Assembly (NCBI GenBank): GCA_012719255.1 | Contig: JAAYAS010000302.1 | Location: 1 to 15,335, forward strand | Length of the DNA: 15,335 bases | Direction: 5' to 3' | From: Microbacteriaceae bacterium | Lineage (GTDB): Bacteria; Actinomycetota; Actinomycetes; Actinomycetales; Microbacteriaceae | Part shown: positions 1 to 7,972 of the stretch, in pieces | Layout: every line of letters begins with the position of its first letter | Numbering within the stretch: position 1 is the stretch's first letter | Program-made: the position numbers and the translations under genes | Notes under the pieces: model-generated | Seen by the model: the letters and a program-made list of their open reading frames with translations, nothing else | Told to the model about the DNA's origin: nothing | Database searches by the model: none

Positions 1-982
<982 letters not shown>

Positions 983-998
983 CGCCGCGCCGACCCGC

Positions 999-1039
999 GC
1001 GACGGGGCCGGAGGGACTCACTCCCTCCGGCCCCGTCGC
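999..1039 (+). terminator. Hairpin terminator after aconitase
   Basis: A perfect 18-bp inverted repeat pairs 999-1016 with 1022-1039 around a 5-nt loop (CTCAC). The core arms are GACGGGGCCGGAGGGA and TCCCTCCGGCCCCGTC. It starts 16 nt after the aconitase stop. There is no T-run after it, as is common for actinobacterial terminators, so termination is inferred from stem strength and position. Confidence 0.85.
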
Positions 1040-1124
1040 CGTCTCCGCCGGCCGCGGCCATCGGAGGCCCCGGCGATCCGGCCGGCTCTCGCGTTGCGGG
1101 GAGGGGCGCGACGGCCGGCTTCGC

Positions 1125-1175
1125 TATCCTGGCCCGAACCCCGGATGGTCCCCGGTGCACCGCCCCGCGTATCAT
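1125..1175 (+). promoter_or_regulatory. Candidate dxs promoter region (two -10-like hexamers)
   Basis: Between the aconitase terminator and dxs there are two -10-like hexamers of the TANNNT type: TATCCT at 1125-1130 and TATCAT at 1170-1175. Neither has a convincing -35 at 16-18 nt. Use of either would leave a leader of roughly 60-110 nt before the dxs ATG. No riboswitch-like conserved core was recognised in this leader. Confidence 0.35.
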
Positions 1176-1242
1176 CGAGGTTTCCCCCATCCCGCCCGCG
1201 GACGCACCCGAGCATCCGAGCCCCCGTCGAGAGGATCGCCGC

Positions 1243-3225
1243 ATGACGGAGCCCCTGCTGCCGCAGATCCGCGAGCCGCGCGATCTGCGCGGGCTCAACC
1301 ATTCCGAGCTGCGCCGGCTCGCCGACGAGATCCGCGACTTCCTCGTCGAGCACGTCTCGCGCTCGGGCGGTCACCTCGGCCCGAACCTCGGCGTCGTCGA
1401 GCTCACGCTCGCGATCCACCGCGTGTTCGACTCGCCCCGCGACGCGATCGTGTTCGACACCGGGCACCAGTCGTACGTGCACAAGCTCGTCACCGGCCGG
1501 CAGGACTTCTCCGGCCTGCGCGAGCGCGGCGGGCTCGCCGGCTACCCGCAGCGATCCGAGTCGCCGCACGACATCGTCGAGTCGTCGCACGCCTCGAGCT
1601 CGCTGAGCTGGGCCGACGGCATCTCGAAGGCGTGGCGGCTCGCCGGCGAGGACGACCGCACCGTCGTCGCGGTCGTCGGCGACGGCGCCCTCACCGGCGG
1701 CATGACCTGGGAGGCGCTCAACAACATCAGCGACGACAACGACCGCCGCCTCGTCATCGTCGTCAACGACAACGGCCGCTCGTACGCGCCGACGATCGGC
1801 GGCGTCGCGCGCTTCCTGAACAAGGTGCGCACCGACCGCACCTACACGCGGCTGCAGGCGCAGTCGGGCAAGGCGTTCTCGCGGCTCGGCGGCAAGCTCG
1901 GCCGGCGCGTGTTCGACGCGATGCGCGGCGGCCTGCACGGCGCCGCCTCGCGCTTCAGCAGCAACGACGAGCTCTACTCGAACCTCGACATCAAGTACCT
2001 CGGCCCCGTCGACGGCCACGACCTGCGGGCCATGGAGGAGACCCTCCGGCTCGCGAAGAACTTCGGCCAGCCGGTGATCGTGCACGCGATCACCGAGAAG
2101 GGCCACGGCTACCGGCCCGCGATCGAAGACGCGAACGACCAGTTCCACGCCGTCGGCCAGATCGATCCGATCACCGGCGAGCCCGTGAGCGAGTCGTCGG
2201 GGCAGTCGTGGACGGGCGTGTTCGGCGAGGAGATCGTCGAGATCGCCCGCGATCGCGACGACATCGTCGCGGTCACCGCGGCGATGCTCCGCCCGGTCGG
2301 CCTGGAGTCGTTCGCCGAGGAGTTCCCCGACCGCGTGTTCGACGTCGGCATCGCCGAGCAGCACGCCGTCACCTCGGCCGCGGGCCTCGCCTACGGCGGC
2401 CTGCACCCGGTGGTCGCGATCTACGCGACCTTCATGAACCGCGCCTACGACCAGGTGCTCATGGACGTCGGGCTCCACCGCGCCGGCGTCACGTTCGTGC
2501 TCGACCGCGCCGGCGTCACCGGTCCCGACGGGCCGAGCCACCACGGCGTCTGGGACCTCGCGCTGCTGCAGACCGTGCCCGGCATCCGGCTCGCCGCGCC
2601 CCGCGACGCGACCCGCCTGCGCGAGGAGCTCCGCGAGGCCGTCGCCGTCGAGGACGCGCCCACCGTCGTCCGCTTCTCGAAGGGCAAGGTCGGCGCCGAG
2701 ATCGAGGCGGCGCTGCGCACCGGCGACGGCGTCGACGTGCTCCGCACCGGTTCGCGCCCCGACGTGCTCATCGTCGCGGTCGGCCCGATGGCGACGATGG
2801 CGATGGAGGTCGCCGACCTCGTCGAGCAGCAGGGCATCGGCGTCACCGTCGTCGACCCGCGCTGGGTCGTGCCGGTGCCCGGCAGCGTCATCGAGCTCGC
2901 CCGCCACCACCGCCTGCTCGTCTCGATCGAGGACGGCGTCGTCGTCGGCGGCATCGGCACCCGCATCCGCCAGGACCTCCGCGCCGCCGGCGTCGACGCG
3001 ACCGTCACCGAGCTCGGCGTGCCCGACGAGTTCATCGATCACGCGACCCGCGAGCAGATCCTCGAGGACGCGGGACTCACCTCCCGGCAGATCGCGCAGG
3101 ACATCGTCGCGCAGGTGCTCGGCTCGCGCATCCCGCACGCCCGCCCCGAGCGCGCCGACACCGGCGTCGTGCAGGTCGCGCGCATCCTCGAGGGCCTCGA
3201 GTCGCCCAGCGGCAGGCGCAACTAG
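1243..3225 (+). CDS. dxs: 1-deoxy-D-xylulose-5-phosphate synthase
   Basis: Dxs condenses pyruvate and glyceraldehyde 3-phosphate to DXP using thiamine diphosphate. This is the committed step of the MEP isoprenoid pathway in the cytosol. The 660-residue product shows the family motifs in order: SGGHLGPNLGVVELT (41-55), DTGHQSYVHK (72-81), the ThDP/Mg motif beginning GDGALTGGM (G146-D147-G148) and ending NDN (175-177), and IAEQHAVTSAAG with catalytic E372 in the pyrimidine domain. A transketolase C-terminal domain follows (VSIEDGVVVGGIG and onward). It is somewhat longer than the usual 620-640 residues because of a C-terminal tail rich in Arg and Glu. The ATG at 1243 is preceded by GAGAGGA 8 nt upstream. 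The gene is monocistronic as far as seen: a terminator precedes it and a convergent-gene terminator follows. Stop is TAG. Confidence 0.98.
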   Translation: MTEPLLPQIREPRDLRGLNHSELRRLADEIRDFLVEHVSRSGGHLGPNLGVVELTLAIHRVFDSPRDAIVFDTGHQSYVHKLVTGRQDFSGLRERGGLAGYPQRSESPHDIVESSHASSSLSWADGISKAWRLAGEDDRTVVAVVGDGALTGGMTWEALNNISDDNDRRLVIVVNDNGRSYAPTIGGVARFLNKVRTDRTYTRLQAQSGKAFSRLGGKLGRRVFDAMRGGLHGAASRFSSNDELYSNLDIKYLGPVDGHDLRAMEETLRLAKNFGQPVIVHAITEKGHGYRPAIEDANDQFHAVGQIDPITGEPVSESSGQSWTGVFGEEIVEIARDRDDIVAVTAAMLRPVGLESFAEEFPDRVFDVGIAEQHAVTSAAGLAYGGLHPVVAIYATFMNRAYDQVLMDVGLHRAGVTFVLDRAGVTGPDGPSHHGVWDLALLQTVPGIRLAAPRDATRLREELREAVAVEDAPTVVRFSKGKVGAEIEAALRTGDGVDVLRTGSRPDVLIVAVGPMATMAMEVADLVEQQGIGVTVVDPRWVVPVPGSVIELARHHRLLVSIEDGVVVGGIGTRIRQDLRAAGVDATVTELGVPDEFIDHATREQILEDAGLTSRQIAQDIVAQVLGSRIPHARPERADTGVVQVARILEGLESPSGRRN

Positions 3226-3265
3226 CCGTCCGGGCGCCGCAGCGACGACGCCGGCCCCGCACGAC

Positions 3266-3307
3266 GCCGAAGGGGCCCGCCCGCGGTCGCGGACGGGCCC
3301 CTTCGGC
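3266..3307. terminator. Bidirectional terminator between convergent dxs and fadB
   Basis: A perfect 14-bp stem pairs GCCGAAGGGGCCCG (3266-3279) with CGGGCCCCTTCGGC (3294-3307). After one C-A mismatch an inner CCGCG/CGCGG stem continues it (3281-3285 with 3288-3292). It sits between the dxs stop (3225) and the fadB stop (3322). The symmetric stem would work in both directions. GAA before the GC core on one arm gives TTC after it on the other, but there is no true U-tract. Confidence 0.88.
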
Positions 3308-3321
3308 GCGCGGGGGAGCCG

Positions 3322-5472
3322 CTAGCGGTTCGCCGCGCCCCGGATCGGCGGGGTGTGGAAGGTGCCGCCGAAGGCGCGCTCGGAGGCGCCCACGCGGTCG
3401 AGGTACGGCGTGAGGCCGCCCGCGTGCAGCGGGTAGCCGGCGCCGAGGATCATGCAGAGGTCGATGTCCTCCGCCGCGGCGACGACCTGCTCGTCGAGCA
3501 TGATCCGCACCTCCTCGGCGAGCCCGGTCTCGACCCGCTCGCGGAACTGCTCGGCGGTCTGCGGCGAGCGGCCCTTCGTGCCGACGATCGCCTCGAACTC
3601 CTTCGTGTAGCCCGCGGGGCGGCCCTTGCCGTCGCGCTTGATGAGCTTCGCGTTCGCGTCGGCGAGCGCGTCGAGGTTCTCCGACTCGAAGAATCGGTCG
3701 GGGAACGGCGCGTGGTGCGATTCGAGCACGTGCGCGCCGACCTTGAGGCCGACGAGCTCGAGCAGCTCGAACGGCGTCATCGGCAGGCCCATCGGGTCGA
3801 GCGCGTGGTCGACGACCTCGATCGGGGTGCCCGTGTCGACGGCGTGCATCGCCTCGCCGAGCACCTTCGCGAGCAGCCGGTTCACGACGAAGCCGGGCCG
3901 GTCGCGGGTGATCACCGCGGTCTTCTTCAGGTCCTTCGCGACGGCCATCGCGGTCGCGAGGGTGACCTCGTCGGTCTTCGCGGCGTTGACGACCTCGAGC
4001 AGCGGCATCACCGCGACGGGGTTGAAGAAGTGGAAGCCGACGAGCCGCTCGGGGCGGCGGAGCCTCGCGCCGATCTCGTCGACCGAGAGCGAGGAGGTGT
4101 TCGTCGCGAGGATCGCGTCGTCGGCGATGATGCCCTCGAGCTCGCCGAACACCTGCTGCTTGACGCCGACCTCCTCGAACACGGCCTCGATGACCCAGTC
4201 GCAGTCGGCGAACTGCGAGCGGTCGGTCGTGCCGCTGATGAGGCCCTTGAGGCGCGATTGCGCGTCGGCGTCGATGCGGCCCTTCTCGGCGAGCGCGTCG
4301 ATCTCGGCGTGCACCGAGGCGACGCCGCGGTCGACCCGCTCCTGGTCGAGGTCGGTCATGATCACCGGCACCTGCAGTCGGCGCACGAACAGCAGCGCGA
4401 ACTGGCTCGCCATGAGCCCGGCGCCGACGATGCCGACCTTGGTGATCGGCTTCGCGAGCGCTTTGTCGGGCGCGCCGGCGGGGCGCTTGCCGCGCTTCTG
4501 CACGAGGTCGAAGGCGTACATCGACGCCATGAACTGGTCGCCGGAGATGAGCTCGGCGAGCGCGTCGTTCTCGGCCTCGAAGCCGCGGGCGCGGTCGTCG
4601 TGCTTCGCCACGGCCATGACGTCGAGCGCCCGGTAGGGCGCCTTCGGCACGGTGCCGATGCGCTGCTCGAGCATCTTCCGCGCGATCTTCAGCGCCGCGT
4701 CCCACTTCACGGCGCGCTCGATGCGACCGGGGGCGTTCGGCCGCTTCACCTTCTCGCCGCCGAGCACCCGGTCGGCGAAGCGCAGCGAGTCCTCGAGGTA
4801 GTTCACCGGCGGGATGCACTCGTCGAACAGGCCCAGCTCGGTCGCCTGCTCGGGCTTCAGCGTGCGGTTCATCTTCAGCGGGTTCTCGATGACGACCTTG
4901 AGCGCGTTCTCGATGCCGATGAGGTTCGGCACGATCGTCGCGCCGCCCCAGCCGGGCACGAGGCCGAGGTAGGTCTCGGGCAGCGCGACGGCCGGGCAGG
5001 AGGCGTCGATGGTGCGGTAGTCGCTGTTCAGCGCGATCTCGAGGCCGCCGCCGAGGGCGAGGCCGTTGACGAACGCGAAGCTCGGCACGCCCATGTCGCC
5101 GAGCATGCCGAGCACGTGGTGGCCGAGCTCGGCCATCTGCCGGGCGACCTCGACGCTCGGGATCCGGTCGACGAGCGAGAGGTCGGCGCCGGCGGCGAAG
5201 TTGAAGCGCTTGCCGGTGACGGCGACCGCGTCGATCTCGCCGCGGCGGGCGCGGCCGCGCAGCTCCTCGAGCGTCTCGCCGAGCGCGGCGAGCGTGCCGG
5301 GGCCGAGGGTGTTCGGGCGCTTGTAGTCGTGCCCGTTGTCGAGGGTGATGAGCGCGAGGGCGCGGCCCGAGGGCAGGCGCACATCGCGGACGCGCGCCTC
5401 GGTGATCACCTCGCCGGAGGTGCCGTCGAGCAGCGCCGAGTAGCGCGAGCGGTCGAATGCGTCGATCTTCAT
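3322..5472 (-). CDS. fadB: FadB-type multifunctional fatty acid oxidation protein: enoyl-CoA hydratase / 3-hydroxyacyl-CoA dehydrogenase
   Basis: FadB hydrates trans-2-enoyl-CoA and then oxidises the L-3-hydroxyacyl-CoA with NAD+, the two middle steps of beta-oxidation, normally in an alpha2beta2 complex with the FadA thiolase. The 716-residue protein has an N-terminal crotonase domain (about 20-215). Its oxyanion-hole and catalytic region is FAAGADLS (92-99) and NGLALGGGLEIALNSDYR with E145, then LPETYLGLVPGWGG with E166. A Rossmann domain starts at about 345 (GIVGAGLMAS) and is followed by NTSSLS (458-463) and the dehydrogenase dyad H481 and E493 in GFHFFNPVAVMPLLEV, then two 3HCDH C-terminal repeats. 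The third glycine of the GxGxxG loop is Ala (A355). The ATG at 5472 is chosen because homology starts there and AGGAAAG lies upstream inside the end of fadA. Upstream in-frame extension would run into fadA. The spacer to the fadA stop is 8 nt, so the two are cotranscribed. Confidence 0.95.
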   Translation of the reverse strand: MKIDAFDRSRYSALLDGTSGEVITEARVRDVRLPSGRALALITLDNGHDYKRPNTLGPGTLAALGETLEELRGRARRGEIDAVAVTGKRFNFAAGADLSLVDRIPSVEVARQMAELGHHVLGMLGDMGVPSFAFVNGLALGGGLEIALNSDYRTIDASCPAVALPETYLGLVPGWGGATIVPNLIGIENALKVVIENPLKMNRTLKPEQATELGLFDECIPPVNYLEDSLRFADRVLGGEKVKRPNAPGRIERAVKWDAALKIARKMLEQRIGTVPKAPYRALDVMAVAKHDDRARGFEAENDALAELISGDQFMASMYAFDLVQKRGKRPAGAPDKALAKPITKVGIVGAGLMASQFALLFVRRLQVPVIMTDLDQERVDRGVASVHAEIDALAEKGRIDADAQSRLKGLISGTTDRSQFADCDWVIEAVFEEVGVKQQVFGELEGIIADDAILATNTSSLSVDEIGARLRRPERLVGFHFFNPVAVMPLLEVVNAAKTDEVTLATAMAVAKDLKKTAVITRDRPGFVVNRLLAKVLGEAMHAVDTGTPIEVVDHALDPMGLPMTPFELLELVGLKVGAHVLESHHAPFPDRFFESENLDALADANAKLIKRDGKGRPAGYTKEFEAIVGTKGRSPQTAEQFRERVETGLAEEVRIMLDEQVVAAAEDIDLCMILGAGYPLHAGGLTPYLDRVGASERAFGGTFHTPPIRGAANR

Positions 5473-5480
5473 GGTCGTGC

Positions 5481-6692
5481 CTACTTTCCTGCCCGGGCGT
5501 GCTTCTTGCGGTTCCAGTTCGGGTTCTCCCAGATGATGGTGCCGCCCTGGCCGAGGCCGACGCACATCGCGGTGATGCCGTAGCGCACCTCAGGGTGCTG
5601 CTCGAACTGGTTCGCGAGCTGCATCATCAGGCGCACGCCGCTCGCGGCGAGCGGGTGGCCGAGCGCGATCGCACCGCCGTAGCGGTTCACCGAGGGCTCG
5701 TCGTCGGCGAGGCCGAAGTGGTCGAGGAAGCTCAGCACCTGCACGGCGAAGGCCTCGTTGAGCTCGAACAGGCCGATGTCGTCGATCGTGAGGCCGGCCT
5801 TGCGCAGCGCCTTCTCGGTCGAGGGCACCGGGCCGAGCCCCATCACCTCGGGCTGCACGCCGGCGAAGGCGAAGGTGACCATCTTCATCCGCGACTTCAG
5901 GCCGAACTCCTTGACGGCGGCGTCGCCCGCGAGGATCGAGGCGGTCGCGCCGTCGGTGAGCGGCGAGGCGTTGCCGGCGGTGACCTTGCCGTGGGGGCGG
6001 AACGGGGTCTTCAGCCCGGCGAGTCCCTCCATGCTCGTGTCGGGGCGGAGGTGCTCGTCGCGGTCGGCGAGGCCCCAGCCGGCGTCCGACTCGATCGCGA
6101 CCGGCACGAGGTCGCGGGCGAAGTCGCCGTTGTCGTAGGCGGCCGCGGCCTTGCGCTGCGAGTCGAGGGCGAACCGGTCGGCGCGCTCCTTCGTGAGCTC
6201 GGGGAAGCGGTCGTGGAGGCGCTCGGCGGTCTTGCCCATGTTCAGCGCGTCGGCGGCGACGAGCCGCTCGGCGAGGAAGCGCGGGTTCGGGTCGGCGTCG
6301 AGGCCCATCGGGTGGCGGCCCATGTGCTCGACGCCGCCGGCGATGACGACGTCGTAGGCGCCGATGCCGACGCCCGAGCCCATGGTGGTCGCGGCGGTGA
6401 GCGCGCCGGCGCACATGCGCTCGATCGCGAGCCCCGGCACGGTGATCGGCAGGCCGGCGAGCATCGCCGTGGTGCGGCCGAGCGTGAGGCCCTGGTCGCC
6501 GGTCTGCGTGGTCGCGGCGATCGCGACGTCGTCGTAGCGGTCGTGGGGGATCGAGTCGTTGCGCTCGATCAGCGCCCGGATCGTCTTCACCGCGAGATCG
6601 TCGGCGCGGGTGCGCCAATACATGCCCTTCTCGCCGGCCCTGCCGAACGGTGTCCGAGCACCGTCGATGAAGTGAACGTCGGATGTGGCCAC
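5481..6692 (-). CDS. fadA: Acetyl-CoA C-acyltransferase (beta-oxidation thiolase)
   Basis: This thiolase cleaves 3-ketoacyl-CoA with CoA to acetyl-CoA and a shortened acyl-CoA, the last beta-oxidation step, and is the beta partner of FadB. It is 403 residues, the size I recall for mycobacterial FadA. Visible motifs are DGARTPFG (10-17), the nucleophilic C94 in ERMCAGALTAA, NEAFA (312-316), H346 in GGAIALGHPLAASG, and the second catalytic C377 in MCVGLGQGG. The start is GTG at 6692, where homology begins (VATSDVHFIDGAR), with AGGAGG at 6702-6697. An out-of-frame ATG at 6694-6692 overlaps this GTG. The gene lies 53 nt after the end of the rnd reading frame and 8 nt before fadB. A -10-like hexamer and a perfect palindrome lie in its leader, so it may have its own promoter. 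Stop is TAG. Confidence 0.96.
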   Translation of the reverse strand: MATSDVHFIDGARTPFGRAGEKGMYWRTRADDLAVKTIRALIERNDSIPHDRYDDVAIAATTQTGDQGLTLGRTTAMLAGLPITVPGLAIERMCAGALTAATTMGSGVGIGAYDVVIAGGVEHMGRHPMGLDADPNPRFLAERLVAADALNMGKTAERLHDRFPELTKERADRFALDSQRKAAAAYDNGDFARDLVPVAIESDAGWGLADRDEHLRPDTSMEGLAGLKTPFRPHGKVTAGNASPLTDGATASILAGDAAVKEFGLKSRMKMVTFAFAGVQPEVMGLGPVPSTEKALRKAGLTIDDIGLFELNEAFAVQVLSFLDHFGLADDEPSVNRYGGAIALGHPLAASGVRLMMQLANQFEQHPEVRYGITAMCVGLGQGGTIIWENPNWNRKKHARAGK

Positions 6693-6712
6693 ATTGCCTC
6701 CTTGCACTGGCG

Positions 6713-6726
6713 TCCGCGATCGCGGA
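6713..6726. promoter_or_regulatory. Perfect 14-bp palindrome in the fadAB leader, candidate operator
   Basis: TCCGCGATCGCGGA reads the same on both strands. It lies between a -10-like hexamer (TAAGCT, 6748-6743 on the minus strand) and the fadA Shine-Dalgarno sequence. A symmetric site at this place is typical of a TetR- or GntR-type operator, but no regulator gene is in the window and GC-rich DNA produces such palindromes by chance. Role is inferred. Confidence 0.4.
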
Positions 6727-6742
6727 ACGTCGAACGACGGGG

Positions 6743-6748
6743 AGCTTA
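6743..6748 (-). promoter_or_regulatory. Candidate -10 element for fadAB
   Basis: TAAGCT (TANNNT class) overlaps the TAA that ends the rnd reading frame and is about 50 nt upstream of the fadA GTG. No clear -35 hexamer is seen 16-18 nt upstream, so support is positional only. Confidence 0.3.
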
Positions 6749-7972
6749 GCCGGACTCTCCTGTTTCCGGCCCCGCATCTTGTCGGGCCGCGACAAACGCC
6801 GCGGCGATGACCGGAGCGGTGATCGTGACTTGCCACTCCCGTGCTCCGAGTGAACGCAGCTGGCGCTCGATCGATTCCCGGTCCTCGCCCTCCGGCTCCC
6901 ACGCGACGCGGCGCAGCAGCGCGGGCGTGAGCAGGTTCTCCGTCGGCATCCGCAGCTCGTCGGCGCGCTCGGCGACGGCGGGCCGGGCGGCCTTGAGCCG
7001 GGCGTCGGCCTCGGGGCGGCGGTTCGCCCACGCCTTCGGCGGCGGCACCCGGTCGGGGTCGGCCGACGCGCGGGCCGGCAGCTCGTCGGTGCTGCGGCCG
7101 AGCTCGAGGGCGGCCCACCAGCGGTCGAGCTGCGAGCGCGACTCGCGGCCGTGGAACTCCCGCAGCGCCGCGAGCTCGCCCTAGCTGCGCGGCATCGCCT
7201 TCGCGGCCGCCGTGAGCGAGCGGTCGGGCACGATGCGGCCGGGCGCGCGGTCGACCTCGCGCGCGTAGGCGTCGCGGGCGAGCCAGAGCTCGCGGGCGAT
7301 CGCGAGCTGCCGCGGCGAGCGGAGCTGGTGCATCCCCGACAGCCGCCGCCAGCGCTCGCCGCGGTCGGGCTGCAGGTCGCGCGCGAGCACGTCGGCGAAC
7401 TCCTGCCGGGCCCACTCGTCCTTGCCGTCGTCGCGCAGCTGCGCGGCGAGCTCGTCGCGCACGTCGACGAGGTACTCGACGTCGAGCGCGGCGTAGGCGA
7501 GCCAGGATGCGGGCAGCGGGCGCTGCGACCAGTCGTCGGCCGAGTGCGCCTTCGCGAGCTCGACGCCGAGCAGCTCCTCGACGACGGCGCCGTAGCCGAC
7601 GTGCGCGCGCCCGAGCAGCCGCGCGGCGAGCTCGGTGTCGAACAGCCGCACCGGGTCGAGGTCGATCTGCCGCAGCGAGGGGAGGTCCTGCGTGGCGGCG
7701 TGGAGGATCCACTCCTCGTCGGCGATGACCTCGCCGATCGGGGCGAGCGTGCCGAAGGGGATCGGGTCGATGAGCATCGTGCCCGAGCCGCGGCGGAACA
7801 GCTGCACGAGGTAGGCGCGGTCGGAGTAGCGGTAGCCGGAGGCCCGCTCGGTGTCGATCGCGACCGGGCCGTCGCCCTCGAGCAGTCGGCCGATCGCCTC
7901 GTCGAGGCCGTCGATCGTGTCGATGACCTCGAGATCGCCCTCGGCGGCGCGCCGGTCGTCAGCGGCGGCCAT
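6746..7972 (-). pseudogene. rnd: Ribonuclease D (HRDC) gene interrupted by an in-frame amber codon
   Basis: RNase D is a DEDDy-family 3'-5' exoribonuclease that trims tRNA and other stable RNA 3' ends. Reading from ATG 7972 gives 263 residues ending AMPRS, then TAG at 7183-7181. The same frame continues without another stop for 144 more residues to TAA at 6748-6746. These begin GELAALREFHGRESRSQLDRW and later read MPTENLLTPALLRRVAWEP. Joined, the two parts make about 408 codons, the normal length of the actinobacterial protein, with helicase-and-RNase-D C-terminal (HRDC) repeats. The stop falls inside the first HRDC repeat, where I recall relatives having Lys or Gln before the ELA, so one base change (AAG or CAG to TAG) explains it. 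TAG also ends aconitase, dxs, fadA and fadB here, so general amber reassignment is unlikely. It is either a recent pseudogene, a truncated enzyme, or a sequence error. Confidence 0.85.
7181..7972 (-). CDS. RNase D, N-terminal exonuclease part as encoded before the amber codon
   Basis: If the amber codon is real and not read through, this 263-residue protein is what is made. The 3'-5' exonuclease (DEDDy) domain is complete: Exo I D40-T-E42, Exo II D96 in HAATQD, and Exo III Y160-x3-D164 in YAALD. The chain then enters the first HRDC repeat (LARDAYAREVDRAPGRIVPD, about 231-250) and stops before completing it. It could keep nuclease activity but would lack most of the HRDC region, which supports RNA binding in the family. 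The ATG at 7972 is chosen because homology begins just after it (LEVIDTIDGLDEAI) and GAGGCAGG lies upstream. Its first 14 nt overlap the end of the DUF3000 gene, which indicates translational coupling. Confidence 0.7.
   Translation of the reverse strand: MAAADDRRAAEGDLEVIDTIDGLDEAIGRLLEGDGPVAIDTERASGYRYSDRAYLVQLFRRGSGTMLIDPIPFGTLAPIGEVIADEEWILHAATQDLPSLRQIDLDPVRLFDTELAARLLGRAHVGYGAVVEELLGVELAKAHSADDWSQRPLPASWLAYAALDVEYLVDVRDELAAQLRDDGKDEWARQEFADVLARDLQPDRGERWRRLSGMHQLRSPRQLAIARELWLARDAYAREVDRAPGRIVPDRSLTAAAKAMPRS

Noticed and set aside
1040..1242. Riboswitch or small RNA in the dxs leader
   Set aside because: No thiamine or other riboswitch core, and no strong structured element apart from the upstream aconitase terminator.
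2477..2519. Direct repeat ACCGCGCCGGCGTCAC occurring twice 27 nt apart in dxs
   Set aside because: Both copies encode the RAGVT segments expected in Dxs (HRAGVTFVLDRAGVTG), so the repeat follows from protein sequence and codon bias.
1018..3138. Long minus-strand open frame (706 codons) opposite dxs
   Set aside because: It mirrors the dxs coding frame in very GC-rich DNA, has low-complexity Arg/Ala/Asp/Val composition, no family motif, and dxs is certain.
5473..5565. N-terminal extension of fadB by 31 residues
   Set aside because: The extension overlaps the fadA coding end, has no family similarity, and ATG 5472 has a good ribosome binding site and the expected length.
3355..5583. Plus-strand open frame of 742 codons opposite fadB
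   Set aside because: Shadow of fadB: composition is Arg/Val/Glu/Leu-rich with no recognisable domain, and it overlaps a certain gene completely.
6746..7048. Separate small gene starting at GTG 7048
   Set aside because: It is the C-terminal part of RNase D in the same frame, with no ribosome binding site suggesting independent translation.
7181..7183. General amber reassignment or pyrrolysine/selenocysteine-type recoding
   Set aside because: TAG closes aconitase, dxs, fadA, fadB and the aquaporin in the same window at the expected family ends, and no recoding element was seen after the stop.
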